From Bradyrhizobium yuanmingense (GTDB taxonomy: Bacteria > Pseudomonadota > Alphaproteobacteria > Rhizobiales > Xanthobacteraceae), in NCBI RefSeq assembly GCF_900094575.1, contig NZ_FMAE01000003.1:434001-498000 (forward strand): a stretch of 64,000 nucleotides of DNA. Direction: 5' to 3'. The notes beneath the pieces were generated by a model that searched no databases, was not told the origin of the DNA, and worked only from the letters and a program-made list of their open reading frames with translations. Made by a program: the position numbers and the translations under genes. This document shows positions 55,931 to 64,000 of the stretch, one piece after another (within the stretch, counting starts at the first letter, position 1; each line of letters opens with the position of its first letter).

Positions 55931-57048
55931 GCACAAATGTGGATGCGATCGTCATTGGCGGCGGCATCCACGGGTGCTCGACCACGCTGCATCTGTGTCT
56001 CGCCGGCCTGAAGCCGGTGCTGATCGAGAAGGACTATGCCGGCCGTCACGCCTCGGGCGTCAATGCCGGCGGCGTCCGGCAGCTCGCGCGGCACATTCCC
56101 GAGATTCCGCTGTCGATCCGCTCGATGGACATCTGGGAGAAGATCACGGATCTCGTCGACGACGATTGCAGCTTCGAGAGCTACGGCCAGGTGCTGGTCG
56201 CCGAGAACGAGGAAGAACTCGCCCTCTGCCGCGCGCGCGTCGCCGAGCTCAATGCGCTGGGCTTCACCCACGAGGAGCTGATCGACGCCGCCGAACTGCG
56301 CCGGCTGGTGCCGGCGGTGGCCGAGACCTGTCCCGGCGGTGTGGTTTCTCGGCGTGACGGTGCGGCCAATCCGGCGCAGACGACGACGGCGTTCCGCCGC
56401 AAGGCCGAGCAATTGGGCGCAACTGTGCGCGAAGGCGTAGCTGCCGGCAGCATCCGGCACCGTGACGGCCTCTGGCACGTCGATGCCGGGTCGGAGAGCT
56501 TTGCCGCGCCGGTGCTGGTGAATGCTGCCGGCGCCTGGGCCGGCAGGATCGCGGCTCATCTCGGCGAGCCCGTCCCGGTCGAAACCGTGGCGCCGATGCT
56601 GATGATCACCTCGCGCGTGCCGCACTTCATCGACCCCGTCGTGATCCTGCGTGGTCGAAAGCTGTCCTTCAAGCAGTTCAAGAACGGCACCGTGCTGATC
56701 GGCGGCGGCCATCTGGCGACGCCCTATCAGGATCGCAACGAGACGGTGCTGGACTGGAAGAGCCTTGCGACCAGTGCGCAGACCGTGTTCGAGCTGTTTC
56801 CGGTGATGCGCAGCGCCAACATCGTCCGTGCCTGGGCCGGCATTGAAGCCAAGATGAAGGACGACATTCCCGTGTTCGGGCCGAGCTCGCGTCACAAGGG
56901 CCTCTATCACCAGTTCGGCTTCTCGCTGCACGGTTTCCAGCTCGGCCCTGGCGCCGGCGCCGTGATGGCGGAACTGATCGTCAACGGCGGCACCCAGACC
57001 CGTATCGGCGAACTCGGCATCGACCGCTTCCACCCTTCCACGCTCTAA
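55927..57048 (+). CDS. FAD-dependent oxidoreductase, DAO family (catalytic beta-type subunit 2)
   Basis: 373 aa from ATG 55927, overlapping the alpha gene (ATGA). FAD motif AIVIGGGIHGCSTTLHLCLAG (about 8-28), then KDYAGRHASGVNAGGVRQLARH as in OoxB/HcnC and sarcosine oxidase beta, and a C-terminal GLYHQFGFSLHGFQLGPGAG active-site segment. It is only distantly similar to the first beta-type gene of the operon, so it is not a recent duplicate. Two catalytic subunits may give the complex two substrate specificities. Confidence 0.9.
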   Translation: MSTNVDAIVIGGGIHGCSTTLHLCLAGLKPVLIEKDYAGRHASGVNAGGVRQLARHIPEIPLSIRSMDIWEKITDLVDDDCSFESYGQVLVAENEEELALCRARVAELNALGFTHEELIDAAELRRLVPAVAETCPGGVVSRRDGAANPAQTTTAFRRKAEQLGATVREGVAAGSIRHRDGLWHVDAGSESFAAPVLVNAAGAWAGRIAAHLGEPVPVETVAPMLMITSRVPHFIDPVVILRGRKLSFKQFKNGTVLIGGGHLATPYQDRNETVLDWKSLATSAQTVFELFPVMRSANIVRAWAGIEAKMKDDIPVFGPSSRHKGLYHQFGFSLHGFQLGPGAGAVMAELIVNGGTQTRIGELGIDRFHPSTL

Positions 57049-57061
57049 ACAAGAGGATATC

Positions 57062-57409
57062 ATGAGCATCACCCGCAGCATCCGCACGCCCATCATGCAC
57101 CGCGCCGTCGAAGCCAATGGCTTCGTCTTCCTCGGCGGCACGATCGCCGACGACACCTCGGTCTCGATGGGCGAGCAGACCCGCAACATCCTCGGCAAGA
57201 TCGCCGGCTATCTGAAAGAGGCGGGAACCGACAAGAGCCGCGTGGTCAGCGCCTCGATCTTCGTCACCGATCTCTCCAAGAAGAAAGAGATGGACGCGGC
57301 CTGGACCGAATTCTTCGGCGACAACCTGCCGACCCGCGCCACCGTCGGCGTCGCCGATCTCGGCGGCGGTGCGCTAATTGAGGTGGTGGTGACCGCGCTC
57401 AAGGGCTGA
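57062..57409 (+). CDS. RidA family protein (YjgF/YER057c/UK114)
   Basis: 115 aa. RidA trimers hydrolyse reactive enamine/imine intermediates (such as 2-aminoacrylate) to 2-oxo acids and ammonia. The sequence shows the AVEANGFVFLGGTIADDTS front, TRNILGKIAGYLKEAG, and the C-terminal block PTRATVGVADLGGGALIEVVVTA with the conserved Arg near residue 91. It lies 13 bp after the second flavin subunit, so it probably clears the imine made by that dehydrogenase. Confidence 0.94.
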   Translation: MSITRSIRTPIMHRAVEANGFVFLGGTIADDTSVSMGEQTRNILGKIAGYLKEAGTDKSRVVSASIFVTDLSKKKEMDAAWTEFFGDNLPTRATVGVADLGGGALIEVVVTALKG

Positions 57410-57580
57410 TGGTGCACGGCGACGAAGGACGACAGCGCCAATCACGCTGTTGTCTCCTCGAGCCGCGCCTTGATCTCGCCTTTTGATGGGACTAGTTAGA
57501 GAGTTCCTCAATCAGGATCTTCGCAGCCATGGATTTCACCCCGACCGCAACGCCCATCCGCCTTGCTCACGGGGAATTCC

Positions 57581-59194
57581 ATGCCTGCTTCAATCGTCCT
57601 GTCGAACCTGTCGCTGTCCACGCCTGACGGGCGCTCTCTTTTCTCAAACCTCGATCTGACATTCGGCGCCGAGCGAACTGGTCTCGTCGGCCGTAACGGC
57701 GTTGGCAAGACGACGCTGCTTGCGTCGATGCTCGGCGAACATGTTCCTCAGTCGGGACGCGTTCTGATCAACGGCACTATCGGCTTGTTGCGCCAGGACG
57801 TGCAGGTTCTTGCCGGCGCGACCGTGGCGGATCTGTTCGGCGTGCGGCCGGCGCTCGAGTTGATGCGCCGTGCCGAGCGGGGCGACGCCTCCGCCGACGA
57901 GGTCGCTGCGGTCGACTGGACGCTCGAGACGCGGCTTGAGGCCGCGTTGGCGCGCCTCGGGTTCGATCCGTCTCCCGATACGGCGCTGTCGTGCCTGTCC
58001 GGTGGCCAGATCACGCGGGTTCGTCTCGCCGCGCTGGTGTTCGCTGCGCCTGACTTCCTGCTGCTGGACGAGCCCACCAACAATCTCGACCAGGACGGAC
58101 GCAAGGCCGTCACCGATCTGCTGTCTGCCTGGCGCGGCGGCGCGATTATCGTCAGCCACGACCGGACACTGCTCGACACCATGGATGCGATCGTCGAACT
58201 GACGTCGCTCGGCGCGACGCGATATGGTGGCAATTGGAGCAGCTTTCGAACGCAGAAGGCCATCGAGCTCGCGGCTGTGAGGCACGATCTCGCGCATGCC
58301 GAGAACCGCCTGTCCGAGATCGACGGGAGGGCGCAGGAGGCCGCGGAGAAGAAAGCGCGCAAGGACAGCGGCGGCAGAAAGAAGCGCGCCAAGGGCGACA
58401 TGCCGCGCATCCTGGCCGGCGCCCGCAAGGATCGCAGCGAGGACACCGGCGGCAAGAATGCGCAAATCGCCGAGCGGCAGCGCGCGGAGGCGCTTCAAGC
58501 CATCGACACGGCGCGCCGGCGCATCGAGGTTCTTCAGCCGCTCTCGGTCAAATTGCCCGCAACCGACCTGCCGGCGGGGAGGGAAGTGCTTTGGCTTGAC
58601 GGTGTCAGCGCTGGCTTTTGGCCGGAGCAGCCTGTCGTGCGCGACCTCTCATTTGCGGTGGTCGGGCCGGAGCGCGTCGCGCTGGTCGGGCCCAATGGCT
58701 CCGGCAAGACGACGCTGCTGAAGCTCATCGTGGGCGAGCTGCGTCCGCTTGCGGGCATCGTGCGGCTCAGGCCGGATTTCGCGTTGTTCGACCAGAAGGT
58801 CAGCCTGCTCGACCCGGCGCGCTCCATCCTGGACAATTTTCGGCGTCTCAATCCGAAGGCCGGTGCGAACGAGTGCCATGCCGCGCTGGCCCGGTTCATG
58901 TTTCGCGCCGATGCCGCCTTGCAAATCGCCGGGAGCCTGAGCGGCGGGCAAATCTTCCGCGCGGGCCTCGCTTGCGTGCTGGGCGGGCAGCCGCCGCCGT
59001 CGCTGCTGATCCTGGACGAGCCGACCAATCATCTCGACTTCGAGTCCATCGAAGCCGTCGAGGCCGGCTTGCGGGCCTATGACGGCGCACTGCTGGTCGT
59101 CAGCCATGACGAGGCGTTCCTGCAGGCGATCGGGATCACGCGGCGGATCGAACTTGCCGCCAATTTGCCGCGCATCGATGGCGGGATCGTCTGA
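57581..59194 (+). CDS. ABC-F family ATP-binding protein
   Basis: 537 aa from ATG 57581, with GGGGAA upstream. No membrane segments; two ABC domains in tandem. Walker A sites are GRNGVGKTT (37-45) and GPNGSGKTT (about 370); signatures are LSGGQITRVRLA and LSGGQIFRAGLA; Walker B sites LLLDEPTNNLD and LILDEPTNHLD. The linker (about 215-330) is charged and coiled (KKARKDSGGRKKRAKG). ABC-F proteins act on the ribosome or in antibiotic tolerance (Uup, EttA groups). The preceding 171 bp contain no gene. Confidence 0.92.
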   Translation: MPASIVLSNLSLSTPDGRSLFSNLDLTFGAERTGLVGRNGVGKTTLLASMLGEHVPQSGRVLINGTIGLLRQDVQVLAGATVADLFGVRPALELMRRAERGDASADEVAAVDWTLETRLEAALARLGFDPSPDTALSCLSGGQITRVRLAALVFAAPDFLLLDEPTNNLDQDGRKAVTDLLSAWRGGAIIVSHDRTLLDTMDAIVELTSLGATRYGGNWSSFRTQKAIELAAVRHDLAHAENRLSEIDGRAQEAAEKKARKDSGGRKKRAKGDMPRILAGARKDRSEDTGGKNAQIAERQRAEALQAIDTARRRIEVLQPLSVKLPATDLPAGREVLWLDGVSAGFWPEQPVVRDLSFAVVGPERVALVGPNGSGKTTLLKLIVGELRPLAGIVRLRPDFALFDQKVSLLDPARSILDNFRRLNPKAGANECHAALARFMFRADAALQIAGSLSGGQIFRAGLACVLGGQPPPSLLILDEPTNHLDFESIEAVEAGLRAYDGALLVVSHDEAFLQAIGITRRIELAANLPRIDGGIV

Positions 59195-59223
59195 TCCCGC
59201 TTGGCGCTCTGGATCTGGCTGTG

Positions 59224-59263
59224 ATTTTCAAAAGCCCGACGCCCTGCCCCCAGCGCGTCGGGC
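59224..59263 (-). terminator. Rho-independent terminator for the dicarboxylate carrier gene
   Basis: A perfect 9-bp stem: GCCCGACGC (59234-59242) pairs with GCGTCGGGC (59255-59263). Read on the minus strand it is followed by TTTTGAAAAT, the short T-tract expected of an intrinsic terminator. It lies 124 bp after the carrier gene stop and just past the convergent ABC-F gene. Confidence 0.7.
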
Positions 59264-59386
59264 GGAAAAAAATGAGTATAAATCCGTGATCCCAACGCCA
59301 TTGTTGTGACGCGGGCCGCATCGATTTTCTACTCCGGGAAACTACCGCATCGGAACCAGGCTTCGTCTGCCCACCGATTGCGCGGC

Positions 59387-60721
59387 CTAGGATGCCGCGC
59401 CTCCACCCGGCTCCAGCGCCTCGCCGATCTCCAGCGGATGCGCCATGGTCTCGTGCAGCGCGTCGCGGTCGAGCTCGCCTTCGGAGATGCTGATGACCAC
59501 GCAGGCAACGCCATTGCCGATCAGGTTGGTGAGCGCGCGGCATTCACTCATGAACTTGTCGATGCCGACCAGGATCGCGATCGACTGGATCGGGATATCA
59601 GGCACGATCGACAGCGTCGCAGCGAGCGTGATGAAGCCGGCGCCGGTCACGCCCGAGGCCCCCTTGGAGGTGATCATGGCGATGCCCAAAATGCCGAGCT
59701 CCTGCCAGATGGTCAGATGGGTGTTGGTCGCCTGCGCCAGGAACAGCGTCGCCAGCGTCATGTAGATGTTGGTCCCGTCGAGGTTGAAGCTGTAGCCGGT
59801 CGGGATGACGAGGCCGACCACGGAGCGTGAGGCGCCGAGATGCTCCATCTTCTGGATCATCTGCGGCAGCACGGTCTCGGAGGACGAGGTGCCGAGCACG
59901 ATCAAGAGTTCGTCCTTGATATAGGCGATGAAGCGCAGGATCGAGAAGCCGGCGAGCCGGGCGATCGAACCCAGCACGATCAGCACGAACAGGATACTGG
60001 TCAGATAGAACGTGCCGATCAGCGCGGCGAGATTGAGCAGCGAGCCGAGGCCGTAGGCGCCGACGGTGAACGCCATGGCGCCGAAGGCGCCGATCGGCGC
60101 GACGCGCACGATGATGCGGATGATGCCGAAGAACATCTTCGCCGCCTTGTCGATTGCGTCCGCGATGGGCTCGCCAGCCTTGCCGAGAAAGGCGATGGCG
60201 AAGCCGGAGAGAATCGAGATCAGCAGGACCTGCAAGAGGTCGCCGCGCGCGATGGCGCCGAGATAGCTGTCGGGAATGATCGCCATCAGGTGGGCGACGA
60301 TGCCCTCTTCCTTGGCCTTGGTGACGTAGGTCGCCACCGAATTCGGGTCGATCGTGGCTGGATCGATGTTGAAGCCGTGCCCGGGCTGGAGAATCTCGCC
60401 GACCAGAAGGCCGACCGCGAGGGCCACGGTCGAGACCGTCTCGAAATAGATCAGCGATTTCAGCCCGACCCGGCCGACCCGCTTCAGATCGCCCATCGAG
60501 GAGATGCCGTGCACCACGGTGCAGAAGATCACGGGCGCGATCATCATCTTGATCAGCGCGATGAAGCCGTCGCCGAGCGGCTTCAAGGCCTTGCCGAGAT
60601 CGGGATAGACATAGCCGATGAGCACGCCGAGTGCGATCGCGATCAGCACCTGGACGTAGAGGATCTTGTACCAGGGCTGGTGCCGGCGCTGGATGGCTGA
60701 CGGGATCGCAATCTGTGTCAT
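59387..60721 (-). CDS. dctA: C4-dicarboxylate:cation symporter (DctA family)
   Basis: 444 aa from ATG 60721. DAACS family transporter that imports succinate, malate or fumarate with protons or sodium. Family motifs are [39 protein letters not shown] and [19 protein letters not shown]. Eight membrane helices and two reentrant loops are expected. In rhizobia DctA feeds nitrogen-fixing bacteroids, but no dctBD sensor-regulator genes are nearby, so a paralog role is possible. It is divergent from the NCS2 permease with 126 bp between. Confidence 0.92.
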   Translation of the reverse strand: MTQIAIPSAIQRRHQPWYKILYVQVLIAIALGVLIGYVYPDLGKALKPLGDGFIALIKMMIAPVIFCTVVHGISSMGDLKRVGRVGLKSLIYFETVSTVALAVGLLVGEILQPGHGFNIDPATIDPNSVATYVTKAKEEGIVAHLMAIIPDSYLGAIARGDLLQVLLISILSGFAIAFLGKAGEPIADAIDKAAKMFFGIIRIIVRVAPIGAFGAMAFTVGAYGLGSLLNLAALIGTFYLTSILFVLIVLGSIARLAGFSILRFIAYIKDELLIVLGTSSSETVLPQMIQKMEHLGASRSVVGLVIPTGYSFNLDGTNIYMTLATLFLAQATNTHLTIWQELGILGIAMITSKGASGVTGAGFITLAATLSIVPDIPIQSIAILVGIDKFMSECRALTNLIGNGVACVVISISEGELDRDALHETMAHPLEIGEALEPGGGAAS

Positions 60722-60750
60722 AATGTAGGCTCGGGAACGGATTGATCGTG

Positions 60751-60766
60751 CATGATTTGCATCATG
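60751..60766. promoter_or_regulatory. Perfect inverted repeat in the dctA / NCS2 permease divergent promoter region
   Basis: CATGAT-TTGC-ATCATG, exact 6-bp arms and four-base spacer, 29 bp upstream of the dctA start codon. Operator-like for a dimeric regulator; no regulator gene is adjacent. Confidence 0.45.
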
Positions 60767-60810
60767 TGATGGGCGCCGCAGAAGCGACAATCACATTTTT
60801 GTCTGTTGGC

Positions 60811-60825
60811 ACGACCATCGGTCGT
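60811..60825. promoter_or_regulatory. Second perfect inverted repeat near the NCS2 permease start
   Basis: ACGACC-ATC-GGTCGT, exact 6-bp arms and three-base loop, 22 bp upstream of the permease ATG. It could be a repressor site or a leader hairpin. Confidence 0.4.
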
Positions 60826-60847
60826 TGCGTCGAACTTGGGTGGAAAC

Positions 60848-62161
60848 ATGACGATCGCAACAGGCTCGGACGAGCAGAGTTATTTTCCACGTTGGAAGCT
60901 CAAGACCTCGGGCGTGATCATGCCGGAGGAGCGGCTGTCCTGGGGCCAGACCATCGTCTCGGGTCTTCAGCATTGCGTCGCGATGTCCGGTGCGACGATC
61001 ATCGCGCCGCTGCTGATGGGGTTCGATCCCAACGTTGCAGTTCTGTTCTCCGGCGTCGGCACGCTGATCTTCTTCGTCATCGTCGCAGGGCGCGTGCCGA
61101 GCTATCTCGGCTCGAGCTTCGCCTTCATCGCCGTCGTCATCGCCGCCACCGGCTATGCCGGGCAGGGGCCGAACCCGAACCTGTCGGTTGCGCTCGGCGG
61201 CATCGTCGGCGCCGGAGTGCTGTATGGCCTGATTTCGCTGGTCGTGATGTGGTCCGGTGTCGGCTGGATCGAGCGGCTGCTGCCGCCGGCCGTTACCGGC
61301 GCTGTCGTCGCCGCGATCGGTCTCAATCTCGCGCCGGTGGCGGTCAAGGCAGTGAGCGCCAATGCCTTCGACACCTGGATCGGGCTCGCCACCGTGCTGA
61401 TCATCGGCGTGGTGGCCGTTGCAGCGCCAGGCCTGTGGCGCCGCCTGCCGATCATCCTCGGCGCTGTCGGCGGCTATCTCTTGTACCTGCTTTTCGCGAA
61501 CGGCCTCGGTTTCAGCAAGCCGATCGATTTCACGCAATTGTCGGCCGCGCCGTGGCTCGGGCTGCCGAACTTCACTGCGCCGAGCTTCCATGCCGATGCG
61601 ATCTTCCTCATCGCGCCGGTTGCGGTCATTCTCGTTGCCGAGAACCTCGGGCACATCAAGGCCGTGGGCGCCATGACGGGCCGAAGCCTCGATTCTTATC
61701 TTGGCCGCGCCCTGTTCGCCGACAGCTTAGCTACCATCGTGGCGGCGTGCGGCGGTGGTACCGGCGTCACCACCTATGCCGAGAACATCGGCGTGATGGC
61801 GGCGACCAAGGTCTATTCGACCCTGCTGTTTGCGTTCGCAGCCCTGGTGTCGATCCTACTCGGCTTCTCGCCGAAATTCGGCGCGCTCATCCTGTCCATC
61901 CCGGGTCCCGTCATCGGTGGGCTTTCGATCGTGCTGTTCGGATTGATCGCGGCGATGGCCGGACGAATCTGGGTCGAGAACAAGGTCGACTTCGCTAATC
62001 CTGCGAACCTCATCACGGTCGCGGTGGCGCTGATCGCAGGGGCCGGCGATCTCACGCTCAAATTCGGTGCATTCACGATCGGCGGCATCGGCACCGCGAC
62101 CTTCGGCGCGATCATCCTCTATCAGATCTTGACCTCGCCGCGCGCGCAGCGAGCTGACTAG
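60848..62161 (+). CDS. NCS2 family uracil/xanthine permease (RutG/UraA-like)
   Basis: 437 aa from ATG 60848. Proton symporter of nucleobases with 14 expected helices. Signature blocks are GLQHCVAMSGATIIAPLLMG (QH motif), VAENLGHIKAVGAMTGRSLD (the helix-8 glutamate region) and the TTYAENIGVMAATKVYS motif. The sequence resembles RutG, but no rut operon genes are adjacent. It might supply a substrate for the upstream ureide/amide catabolic block, an inference from distance only. Confidence 0.9.
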   Translation: MTIATGSDEQSYFPRWKLKTSGVIMPEERLSWGQTIVSGLQHCVAMSGATIIAPLLMGFDPNVAVLFSGVGTLIFFVIVAGRVPSYLGSSFAFIAVVIAATGYAGQGPNPNLSVALGGIVGAGVLYGLISLVVMWSGVGWIERLLPPAVTGAVVAAIGLNLAPVAVKAVSANAFDTWIGLATVLIIGVVAVAAPGLWRRLPIILGAVGGYLLYLLFANGLGFSKPIDFTQLSAAPWLGLPNFTAPSFHADAIFLIAPVAVILVAENLGHIKAVGAMTGRSLDSYLGRALFADSLATIVAACGGGTGVTTYAENIGVMAATKVYSTLLFAFAALVSILLGFSPKFGALILSIPGPVIGGLSIVLFGLIAAMAGRIWVENKVDFANPANLITVAVALIAGAGDLTLKFGAFTIGGIGTATFGAIILYQILTSPRAQRAD

Positions 62162-62231
62162 ATCCCGGCATCTGCGAGGGATGGAACAAAACGCCGGTTC
62201 CATCCATGATGATGCATCCCGGAGAAAACAC

Positions 62232-63068
62232 ATGCCGCAAACCGAACGCTCGACCCCGTTTCCCTCGCGCCTCGTCGGCCAGTACGCGCTGGTGACCGGC
62301 GCCTCACAAGGCATCGGCCGTGCCGTCGCCATCCGGCTCGCCCAGGAAGGCGCGACCGTCGCCATCAATTATTTCGGCAGTCCCGAGGGGGCGGACGAGA
62401 CGCTCGCGCTCGCACGAACCGCATCGAGCGATCGCGGCCACGGCAGGCTCGACCATATCGTCGTCAAGGCCGATATCGGCAATGAGCAGGACATCGCCGC
62501 GATGTTCGAGACGGTCCTGGCGCGTTTCAAGCGCCTCGACTGTCTCGTCAACAATGCCGGCTTCCAGCGGGAATCGCCGAGCGAGGCGCTCGACGTCGAA
62601 ACCTATCGCCGCATCATCGACGTCAACCTGAACGGCGCCGTGCTGTGTGCGCAGAAGGCGCTGGCGCATTTCGTCGCGCGCGGGGCAGGCGGCAGCATCA
62701 TCAACTGCTCCAGCGTCCACCAGATCATCCCCAAACCCGGCTATCTCGCTTACTCGATCAGCAAGGGAGGCATGGCCAATCTGACGCGCACGCTGGCGCT
62801 GGAATTCGCCGGCCAGCGCATCCGCGTCAACGCGGTTGGTCCCGGCGCGATCGACACGCCGATCAATGCGGCCTGGACCGGCGATCCGGAGAAGCGCGGC
62901 GTCGTCACCTCCCACATTCCGATGGGGCGCGTCGGCACGCCGGAAGAGATCGCCGCGGTGTTCGCCTTCCTCGCCTCGGACGACGCCAGCTACATCACCG
63001 GGCAGACTATCTATGCCTGCGGGGGCCTGACGCTGTTTCCAGAGTTTCGGGAGAACTGGGCAAGCTGA
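62232..63068 (+). CDS. Short-chain dehydrogenase/reductase (glucose 1-dehydrogenase-like)
   Basis: 278 aa from ATG 62232, with GGAGAAAACAC upstream. Classical SDR: cofactor motif TGASQGIG at 22-29, NNAG as VNNAGFQRE, catalytic Ser in NCSSVHQ and YSISK (Tyr-x3-Lys). The GSIINCSSVHQIIPKPGYLAYSISKGG stretch is typical of glucose 1-dehydrogenase-like enzymes (EC 1.1.1.47 group), but many SDRs share it. It begins 70 bp after the permease, possibly in the same transcript. Confidence 0.9.
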   Translation: MPQTERSTPFPSRLVGQYALVTGASQGIGRAVAIRLAQEGATVAINYFGSPEGADETLALARTASSDRGHGRLDHIVVKADIGNEQDIAAMFETVLARFKRLDCLVNNAGFQRESPSEALDVETYRRIIDVNLNGAVLCAQKALAHFVARGAGGSIINCSSVHQIIPKPGYLAYSISKGGMANLTRTLALEFAGQRIRVNAVGPGAIDTPINAAWTGDPEKRGVVTSHIPMGRVGTPEEIAAVFAFLASDDASYITGQTIYACGGLTLFPEFRENWAS

Positions 63069-63199
63069 AAACCGGCTTGGGGTTGCGCGCGCCTCGCGTG
63101 GGATAGAGGGGCGCGACCGGTTGGGGATCTGCGGCGCCGTGTGCTATCGACCGTGGATGGCGCTGCCGCTATTGGCGGGCGCCGACACGTGAAGGGCCC

Positions 63200-64000
63200 G
63201 TGACCACAACCATCAACATCAATGCCTATAGTGACGCGCTGGTGGTGCTCGGGACTGCCGGCGTGGTGGTGCCAATGGTCCGGCATTGGGGCATCAATCC
63301 CGTGCTGGGCTATCTCGGGGCCGGCGCCATTCTCGGTCCGCTCGGGCTCGGCTCGCTCGTCAAGGACGTCCCGGTCCTGTACTGGTTCACCGTGACGGAC
63401 GCCCAGAACGTCGAGGGTATCGCCAATCTCGGCATCGTGTTCCTGCTATTCCTGATCGGGCTCGAGCTGTCTTTCAGACGGCTCATGACGATGCGGCGTC
63501 TGGTGTTCGGGCTCGGCGGCCTGCAAGTCCTCGCGACGTCGGCCATGATTTTCGGCGTGGCGCTTCTCTTCGGGCAGAGCTCCGATACGGCCGTGATCCT
63601 CGGCGCGAGCCTTGCGCTGTCCTCGACGGCGATCGTGCTCGAGCTCCTGTCCGCCGAGAGGCGGCTTTCCACCTCGGCCGGGCGCGCCAGCTTCTCGGTG
63701 CTGCTGGCTCAAGACCTCGCAGTCGTCCCCATTCTGGTTTTCGTCTCGGTGCTCGGCGCGGGAAGCGGTGGCTCGGTCGTGGCGCACATCTCCAGTGCGG
63801 TCCTGAAGGCTGTGCTGGCGGTAGCCTTCCTCACTCTGGTCGGACGGCTGCTGATCCGTCCGCTCTTCCAGATGGTCGCAGGCACCCATTCGACGGAGTT
63901 GTTCGTTGCCGCGACCTTGTTCGTCATCGTCGGCGCAGGCCTTGCCGCCCACCAGGCTGGCCTGTCGATGGCGCTCGGAGCCTTCGTTGCAGGACTGATG
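63200..64000 (+). CDS. Cation:proton antiporter, CPA2/Kef type, N-terminal part
   Basis: 267 codons visible, open at the right edge. Starts with GTG 63200 (VTTTININAYSDAL), with AAGGG four bases before. Membrane segments include LVVLGTAGVVVPMV, LGIVFLLFLIGLEL and ASLALSSTAIVLELL (the pore-helix type TAIVLELL block), then LLAQDLAVVPILVFVSV as in KefB/KefC. An ion exchanger domain with at least eight helices is seen; the TrkA-N regulatory domain of Kef proteins would lie outside the window. It may be a potassium or sodium:proton antiporter. Confidence 0.9.
   Translation, partial: MTTTININAYSDALVVLGTAGVVVPMVRHWGINPVLGYLGAGAILGPLGLGSLVKDVPVLYWFTVTDAQNVEGIANLGIVFLLFLIGLELSFRRLMTMRRLVFGLGGLQVLATSAMIFGVALLFGQSSDTAVILGASLALSSTAIVLELLSAERRLSTSAGRASFSVLLAQDLAVVPILVFVSVLGAGSGGSVVAHISSAVLKAVLAVAFLTLVGRLLIRPLFQMVAGTHSTELFVAATLFVIVGAGLAAHQAGLSMALGAFVAGLM

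Noticed and set aside
53051..57048. Hydrogen cyanide synthase (hcnABC)
   Set aside because: The fold and subunit plan match, but there are two beta-type genes, a polyamine-type ABC importer and RidA in the operon. An amino acid or opine dehydrogenase is a better fit.
38176..57409. Ti-plasmid-like opine catabolism region
   Set aside because: Gene types overlap with opine regions, but there are no vir, tra or repABC genes and nothing indicates a plasmid. Only similarity of family is claimed.
57492..57557. A 21-residue minus-strand reading frame (MGVAVGVKSMAAKILIEELSN) between RidA and the ABC-F gene
   Set aside because: It has a possible GGCGG ribosome site, but it is too short and without family evidence. 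It could be the tail of a decayed gene, so it was not listed as a gene.
59234..59263. Terminator for the plus-strand ABC-F gene
   Set aside because: On the plus strand the stem is followed by GGAAAAAAA rather than T. The T-rich tail is on the minus strand, so it was assigned to dctA.

Overview
The window is a GC-rich chromosomal segment from an alphaproteobacterium of the order Rhizobiales, most likely Bradyrhizobium or a close relative. The evidence is the base composition, alphaproteobacterial families (RcdA/DUF1465, DUF1192, DUF4164, ZapA next to 6S RNA), the cysteine-free L31, dense palindromic intergenic repeats of the Bradyrhizobium type, and a large transporter and catabolic gene complement. 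No tRNA, rRNA, CRISPR array, integrase or transposase was seen. About 67 protein-coding genes are described, including one broken gene and two cut by the window edges.

Layout. 1-8 kb: N-terminus of a probable membrane signalling protein, a quinone oxidoreductase, DUF1192, a candidate anti-Shine-Dalgarno sRNA, rcdA, rpmE, a multidrug-type ABC exporter, a GNAT enzyme, and a MotA/ExbB plus OmpA/MotB-like pair. 8-14 kb: a CFA-synthase-like methyltransferase and an RND efflux pair. 14-24 kb (minus strand): a central-carbon cluster read as tkt, gap, a 54-aa membrane protein, pgk, class II aldolase, class I aldolase, a ThiE-like protein, a Sel1-repeat protein and suhB. 24-27 kb: DUF4164, zapA, a MITE-like element, 6S RNA, 5-formyl-THF cyclo-ligase and a YmdB-type phosphoesterase. 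27-32 kb: a GNAT enzyme, a D-threonine-aldolase-like enzyme and two soluble chemoreceptor-like proteins, one frameshifted. 32-38 kb: yebC, ruvC, ruvA, an unknown membrane protein, ruvB, a Tat phosphoesterase, ybgC and a DUF1348 protein.

38-57.4 kb: a compact catabolic block of two LysR-controlled operons. Operon A has an N-carbamoyl-D-amino acid hydrolase, a polar amino-acid ABC transporter with two paralogous binding proteins, a CE4 deacetylase, a Tat-exported family-5 binding protein without its own permease, and an ATZ/TRZ-type amidohydrolase. A LysR and a class I glutamine amidotransferase diverge from it. Operon B has a polyamine-type ABC importer, then beta1, 2Fe-2S, alpha and beta2 subunits of an HcnABC/opine-oxidase-like dehydrogenase, then RidA. 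A coherent but unproven reading is uptake and hydrolysis of a cyclic-ureide, N-carbamoyl or amide compound to a D-amino acid, flavin oxidation to an imine, and imine clearance by RidA.

57.5-64 kb: an ABC-F protein, a DctA-type dicarboxylate carrier, a divergent NCS2 pyrimidine/xanthine permease with two perfect inverted repeats in the promoter gap, an SDR dehydrogenase, and the N-terminal part of a Kef-type antiporter.
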